Positions 59,612 through 64,000 of a stretch of DNA of 64,000 nucleotides are shown one piece after another. The notes beneath the pieces are model-generated. The model saw only the letters and a program-made list of their open reading frames with translations. It searched no databases and was not told the origin of the DNA. The first letter of the stretch is position 1; every line of letters begins with the position of its first letter. Both the position numbers and the translations under genes were made by a program. Source of the stretch: an uncultured Prevotellaceae bacterium (GTDB lineage: Bacteria > Bacteroidota > Bacteroidia > Bacteroidales > Bacteroidaceae); assembly GCA_900316575.1 (NCBI GenBank), contig ONDJ01000001.1, forward strand, positions 124,001-188,000. Direction: 5' to 3'.

Positions 59612-61921
59612 TTAGCGAACAACGGCAACCTTTGCAGCGATATGGTCGGACGCATCGGACGTTGCGACAAGGATATAATAGACGCCTGCGGGAACCATGC
59701 GACCAGCGGAGTCGCAGCAATTCCAACGGAACGTGCCGCCAGTGCTCGTGCCTGTAGCTACAGCAAAACCTGCGGCTGACATAATCTTGATATCGGCATC
59801 GGCAGTAAGGCCCGTTATGGTCACAACTTGCCCCTCGGAAGGCCGCACGGGATTGGGAAACACGTTGATATTGCCGCGTGTAAGACTGGGAGCGGGATTA
59901 GTCACGTGGCTCTGATAAGAAACCATGCCTTGATCAGTACCGATAAAGACTTCGCCTGTTTCGTCGTCAACAGCCAACGAAAGGATCACGTCGGAAGGCA
60001 AGGGTGAATTGTCGGCGGTGAACTGTTCGAGGATTTCTGTTCCATCGCTGCTCACCAGATATAAGCCGCTACCCTCCGTACCTATCCATTTGCGGTCGGC
60101 ACCGTCAACTGCCAATGCCGTACATGCTATGCCCGAAAGCAGATAGTCGGCATAGTTGGTACCATCGTTGCGCGGCACTTTCACCTGTGTCACAAGAAAG
60201 TTGTTTCCCACATACGCTGCGGGGTCGTCAATCACATACAATCCGCTGTAAGCCCCAAACCAAATGCGTCCCGTCTTGTCTTGAACGATGCAATAAACGC
60301 CTTGGCTGAAATCAACGGCTGTTCCGTCTTCGTTGATGGCTGAATAGCGAAAGGTGCTCTTGTGGCTATTGGGATTTGACAAGTCGGCCAATTCCACACA
60401 CAGTACACCCGCACGCAGGTTGCCAATCCAGTCGCGCTGAGTGGCCCACAGACGGCCCTCGGTGTCGAAGAAGATATGTTGCACATGCCGACAACCTTTA
60501 ATATCATTGACAAACACGCGCGCCCACGAACCATCGGTCTTCAACACACGCAGCACGGTATCTACCTGCTCGTTGGACATCCACAAATTGCCCGCAGCGT
60601 CATAGCACAAAGCATCTACACGCACGTATGTAGGAGCATCGCCATAAAAAGCGCGCAACGGACTATTATTTATATTGTATTGCTTAACGAAACGTCCGTC
60701 CTTGAACTCAAAGAGCCCATAGTCGCCCGTTGCAACAAAATGGTGCGTGGCATCATTAGGGTCTTGCGCCATAGAGGTAAGACTGCGATAAGGCGAAGCA
60801 ATAGCCTCGGCAATGCCATCGGTCTGCATGAAAGTCCAATCACCGTTTTCCAAGTAGCCTGCATTGGGCGCATAGAACTCACGTTCGTAGTAGTCGAACG
60901 AACCACCACTGGTGAGCAATCGATTGCCTAAGAACTGCATAAAACCCGTGCGGTCGGTCTGAGCTCCATAGCCAGTGATAGCCGTTCCGTCGGCTGCCAG
61001 AGTACCTTCGGCACCACTCTTCCACGCCTGCAATCCGGCATCACCCTTGCAGAGAAAGAAACGGTTGTCGAAAGCAGGAGATATATCTTCGGGAAGGCCT
61101 TCATAGTTTATGGTTGCAACAAGCGTCTGCGGCTGGGCTGTATTGTACAAGAGCGCTTGCCCTTGTCCGTAGAAAACCGTGCGCGATCCACTCTGTCGCG
61201 AACCCGAATAATAGTTGGGAGAAAGCGTCGTACTCGTGCCGTCTGTTGCAAGGAATTGAAGGCCCTGAGCACTTGTCTGCATAAAAACGCCACCCGTTGC
61301 AGGCTGCAACGAAAGAACTTCGCCCGAAAACACAGCCTGCCATGAAGCGGGATCGTAAAGATTATCGGTAAGTCTGGCTTTTTTTAGAGTCCCTGCCAAT
61401 GCAGCATATACAACGTCATCGCTGATAGTCGCCGAAACAACATTGGCATCCATATCATAGAAGCCACGCACTTCAAAGCGGGGCAAATTCAGCACAGCAA
61501 CACCTTTGCTCGTCGCTATGACGGCATAGTCGCCACTCAAAGTCATCTTCTGAGGAACGCCTACAGCCGATGCATTGGTCTTGAGCGAAACCAAATGGTC
61601 AACCTCGTCGGTTTTAGGATTCAACAAATCCACCATTCCGTCCTGATACACCAACACCAAGCTCTTCAAATCTTGATGGTAGGCAATAGCGGTGATGCTC
61701 TTACTTCCCAAACCATCGTTCTTCGAATAGAGCCGAACCTCATCGGTCTGAGTGTCGTATGAAAGCAAGTTTCCTCCAAACACGCCAAACACCAAGTCGC
61801 CCGCCACTTCGCACTGATCGGCATGACGATAAGAAAGATAGTTAGTCCAATCAGCCTCAGAAGTCTGAGCAAACGAAAGGAGCGGACACACCGCCAGCAA
61901 GAGTATGTAAAGACGTTTCAT
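59612..61921 (-). CDS. porZ: PorZ-like T9SS beta-propeller protein
   Basis: A 769-residue protein with a signal peptide (MKRLYILLLAVCPLLSFAQ). About 650 residues of beta-propeller repeats follow (for example IWFGAYSGLYVIDDP and KWIGTEGSGLYLVSSDG), split into two propellers as in two-component-regulator-like folds. The C-terminal 80 residues are a type A sorting domain: VFPNPVRPSEG, then ITGLTADADIKI, and VPAGVYYILV. The length and layout match PorZ (776 residues in Porphyromonas), which presents anionic LPS to the T9SS sortase. The PorZ name rests on layout; other propeller-CTD proteins exist. Confidence 0.8.
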   Translation of the reverse strand: MKRLYILLLAVCPLLSFAQTSEADWTNYLSYRHADQCEVAGDLVFGVFGGNLLSYDTQTDEVRLYSKNDGLGSKSITAIAYHQDLKSLVLVYQDGMVDLLNPKTDEVDHLVSLKTNASAVGVPQKMTLSGDYAVIATSKGVAVLNLPRFEVRGFYDMDANVVSATISDDVVYAALAGTLKKARLTDNLYDPASWQAVFSGEVLSLQPATGGVFMQTSAQGLQFLATDGTSTTLSPNYYSGSRQSGSRTVFYGQGQALLYNTAQPQTLVATINYEGLPEDISPAFDNRFFLCKGDAGLQAWKSGAEGTLAADGTAITGYGAQTDRTGFMQFLGNRLLTSGGSFDYYEREFYAPNAGYLENGDWTFMQTDGIAEAIASPYRSLTSMAQDPNDATHHFVATGDYGLFEFKDGRFVKQYNINNSPLRAFYGDAPTYVRVDALCYDAAGNLWMSNEQVDTVLRVLKTDGSWARVFVNDIKGCRHVQHIFFDTEGRLWATQRDWIGNLRAGVLCVELADLSNPNSHKSTFRYSAINEDGTAVDFSQGVYCIVQDKTGRIWFGAYSGLYVIDDPAAYVGNNFLVTQVKVPRNDGTNYADYLLSGIACTALAVDGADRKWIGTEGSGLYLVSSDGTEILEQFTADNSPLPSDVILSLAVDDETGEVFIGTDQGMVSYQSHVTNPAPSLTRGNINVFPNPVRPSEGQVVTITGLTADADIKIMSAAGFAVATGTSTGGTFRWNCCDSAGRMVPAGVYYILVATSDASDHIAAKVAVVR

Positions 61922-62240
61922 AATAAAGTTTTGGTTCAAGACATAAAAACATAGGACAAAGGCACACCCTCTCTCCGTAATTATACAATATATATAAGAA
62001 ACGAAACACGTAGTCCAAAAATTGTATTGCCTCTGCGTTTTTTAACTCCTAAGCCCTTGTAGATCAGAAAAGCTCCTACATTCGCTATACAGTTCTTTAA
62101 CAAGTAACGATGAGCAACGGCTTGAATTACTCTAACTATTGCTCCATTTTGTCATTACAAAAAGACAGACCGCACTTGCTTCTTTAGAACAAATGCGGTC
62201 TACCTTGTATGTAAGGACTAAAGTGGTTTGTCCTTTTCGT
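61922..62240. other. Intergenic region between porZ and the FadL gene
   Basis: About 320 bases without a gene. It holds the terminator of the FadL-type gene at 62167-62201 and AT-rich DNA with a TATATATAA stretch near 61989, which may be part of the porZ promoter (minus strand). Confidence 0.4.
62167..62201 (-). terminator. Terminator of the FadL-type gene
   Basis: AGACCGCA (62167-62174) pairs with TGCGGTCT (62194-62201). On the minus strand it is followed by GTCTTTTTG. Confidence 0.75.
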
Positions 62241-63878
62241 TTAGAAGTGGATTTCTACTCCTACGCCGATTACGTCGTTTGTGCGGTCGAAAAGCTCGGT
62301 GCCTTTAAACGCTCCACCAGCGGAAAGAGTTCCAAGTTGTGTCGTCAATGCTTGTGCGCCTGCTTCGTCAATCAGGCCCATTTGCTGCGTCATACCACCA
62401 ATGCGTCCAAGCGTTGAAGAGATGCCATTGAAGTCTTGCTGCGTCTTGGTGGTGCTGTAGTAGAGTGTTTTGAAGTATGCCAAGCTGACGCTCACACGTT
62501 CGCTTGCTTTGAATTTCACACCGGCTCCGAGCGAATAGCTGCTGGTAACAAAGCTGGCATCGGTGATATAAGCCTTGTCTTTGCCAAGTCCATAGTTGGT
62601 GCTTTGGGCACCGATTGAAGCTGTGAGACGATCGGTAACATCGTATTCCACACCTGCGAGCAACTCCCAGGTATTGCCCTTGAGACGTTTCTGCTTGCCA
62701 CCGTGCTGGTGGGCATCCTTGTCAAAGAAATAGTGGGCTGAAAGTCCTGCACGCAAGCGAGGTGTAAAGGCATACGATACACCTGCTGCCAAGAGTGCGG
62801 GAATATCGGCAGCCACTTCGCGTCCGTCTTCGTATTCTGCGAGGTTGGTGAGCAAGGCTGCTTGTTGTGCCGTAGTAGCAGAACTATTCTTAAGACGCAT
62901 ACGTGTCTTGAACTCGTACTTGGCTCCTATCTGCAACGGACCATTCTTATAAGCCAAACCGATGATAGGAGCAAAGCCCCAGGCTGTCTGGTCGCAGTTC
63001 ACGTCAACGCTACTAAGCATGTTGCTGAAACCACCGACGCGCTCTAACAGAGGCTGTACTGCTGCTTGAGCTTGCTCGAGGGTCATACCGTTACTTACGG
63101 CTTGATTTATCGCTTTACTGGCTGCAGCTCGTCCTACTGCATTCAACACATTGGCTGCACTTGTGGGCTGACCAGCTTGAAGCAAACCTGCTTCTGTGAG
63201 TGGCGAATTGGTCGGCGTGAAGTTGATGTCGCGGATGTAGCCATAGTAATTGGCTGTGCCATAAACCAAGCGTCCTCCAAGGCTTACGCTGAGCTTGTCG
63301 GTTATCTTATAACCAAGGCCTATCTGAGCGCCAAAATAATATTGACGCGCGCGCATGTACATATTCACGTCGTAACCATTCTCAACGATACTACCCATAC
63401 CTGCAGCGGTGGCAATACCATTTAGAGCGGTAGGCATCACGCTGATGATACTCTCAAACGAACCGAGGCCATCCTCAAACTCACATTTTCCACCACCGCC
63501 GATTACGCCGAAGTGAAATGAGCCGAAGAAACGATCTTTGACGTATGCAAGGTCTATGGCTGGGAGTATAGGAGCCGTAGCTGTTCCTTTGAACTTGTGT
63601 GTTTGCTGACCATTGCGAAAAGCAAAAGCGGGAAACGTGGTCTGAACCGTGCGTGTCTGGAATGCACTTTGATTGTAAATACCCAGATGCCAGCCTGCGT
63701 TCAAGAAGCCGATGGCAGCCGGGCTGTAATAAGCACTTTCAATAGAGAACATTGCCTCCTGGGCTGGGAAACGCAGAAAGCCAGGACCAGCATTTGTGTT
63801 GGTGAGGAAGCCACCCGCTTTAACGGAGCCCATTGATGCGGCACAAAGAATGACCGCTGCAAGAATTTTCTTGTTCAT
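62241..63878 (-). CDS. OmpP1/FadL-family outer-membrane transporter
   Basis: A 545-residue outer-membrane protein. The signal peptide (MNKKILAAVILCAASMGSVK, cut after AG) is followed by GGFLTNTNAGPGFLRFPAQE, equivalent to the FadL N-terminal plug ('GF.l.n.s...lg.a'), and SIESAYYSPAAIGFL, the NPA-like motif. The rest shows alternating beta strands (GLGYKITDKLSVSLGGRLVY, YEFKTRMRLKNSS, ASIGAQSTNYGLGKD) and ends in VGVGVEIHF with a terminal Phe, as required for BAM. It probably carries hydrophobic molecules across the outer membrane. The stretch about 215-275 is Ala/Gln-rich and predicted helical, an unusually long loop or plug insertion. Confidence 0.88.
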   Translation of the reverse strand: MNKKILAAVILCAASMGSVKAGGFLTNTNAGPGFLRFPAQEAMFSIESAYYSPAAIGFLNAGWHLGIYNQSAFQTRTVQTTFPAFAFRNGQQTHKFKGTATAPILPAIDLAYVKDRFFGSFHFGVIGGGGKCEFEDGLGSFESIISVMPTALNGIATAAGMGSIVENGYDVNMYMRARQYYFGAQIGLGYKITDKLSVSLGGRLVYGTANYYGYIRDINFTPTNSPLTEAGLLQAGQPTSAANVLNAVGRAAASKAINQAVSNGMTLEQAQAAVQPLLERVGGFSNMLSSVDVNCDQTAWGFAPIIGLAYKNGPLQIGAKYEFKTRMRLKNSSATTAQQAALLTNLAEYEDGREVAADIPALLAAGVSYAFTPRLRAGLSAHYFFDKDAHQHGGKQKRLKGNTWELLAGVEYDVTDRLTASIGAQSTNYGLGKDKAYITDASFVTSSYSLGAGVKFKASERVSVSLAYFKTLYYSTTKTQQDFNGISSTLGRIGGMTQQMGLIDEAGAQALTTQLGTLSAGGAFKGTELFDRTNDVIGVGVEIHF

Positions 63879-63922
63879 CTTGTTCCTTTTCTTGTTTTGT
63901 TTGGATTAGTCTGAAAACGGCG

Positions 63923-63930
63923 CAAAAGTA
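63923..63930 (-). promoter_or_regulatory. TACTTTTG promoter element of the FadL-type gene
   Basis: On the minus strand this reads TACTTTTG, fitting TAnnTTTG, about 45 bases ahead of the ATG at 63878. Confidence 0.55.
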
Positions 63931-64000
63931 CGCCCGTTCTTGCACAAACAAAACAAAGCTGTGCAAAAACTTAAATTCTTTTTAAGCTTTGGCTGCAACA

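Overview
This window is a piece of a Bacteroidales chromosome, most like the Prevotella/Alloprevotella group. The signs are promoters of the TAnnTTTG type (TACTTTTG recurs), a PorZ-like type IX secretion protein with a sorting domain, short C-terminal 'YDLQGRR...GIY...GKK' tails on secreted proteins, GldH next to a PSP1/RicT protein, a lipidated TamA-type protein (TamL), DUF4494, and a Tgt without the usual zinc cysteines. The genus is an inference from gene content.

Layout. 0-15 kb is core chromosome: start of fabD (minus), metF, DNA polymerase III delta', a RicT-like PSP1 protein, gldH, a DUF3987 fragment, a DEAD-box helicase, lptG, tgt, lon and a single-chain purL. 15.7-21.7 kb is a secreted carbohydrate-active cluster: GH29 fucosidase, a GEVED-like repeat protein and a GH16 enzyme. 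21.8-33.2 kb is an AT-rich accessory island. 33.2-34.6 kb holds hisA and hisH. 34.8-39.9 kb has an epimerase, a PAP2-type phosphotransferase, a C1B peptidase, rlmH, a J-domain protein and a small secreted protein. 40.4-44.6 kb is the DUF177-rpmF-fabH-era-der block. 44.7-50.8 kb has an MBL hydrolase, tamL, yggS, a DUF4494 gene, three identical tRNA-Val genes and miaA. 50.9-63.9 kb has a class A PBP, a YARHG protein, a GH109-like enzyme, a TPR protein, a GH125 mannosidase, porZ and a FadL-type porin.

The most interesting region is the island. Read from right to left on the minus strand, it carries one compact operon: a small XRE repressor, SspB (DUF4007), SspC (large P-loop ATPase), an AAA_21 ATPase, a TOPRIM-like protein, SspD (PAPS-reductase-like PP-loop enzyme) and SspE (DUF262 plus DUF1524 HNH nuclease). 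This is a phosphorothioation-based anti-phage system of the SspBCD-SspE type, with a second ATPase/TOPRIM pair of the overcoming-lysogenization (OLD)/RloAB/PARIS style placed between the modification genes sspC and sspD. SspA (cysteine desulfurase) is not present locally. Downstream of sspE lie a frameshifted gene and a doubly damaged AlbA_2 gene.

The island is bounded by a perfect 71-bp direct repeat. One copy lies inside intact hisA (33797-33867). The other lies directly after the GH16 terminator (21818-21888), where it cuts off the AlbA_2 gene. No integrase is present, so the boundary records either an old recombination/deletion or an assembly artefact. Other small-scale structure includes two families of intergenic palindromic repeats with conserved GC-rich cores, a knot of inverted and direct repeats at 40.02-40.12 kb, and promoters lying only a few bases upstream of start codons.
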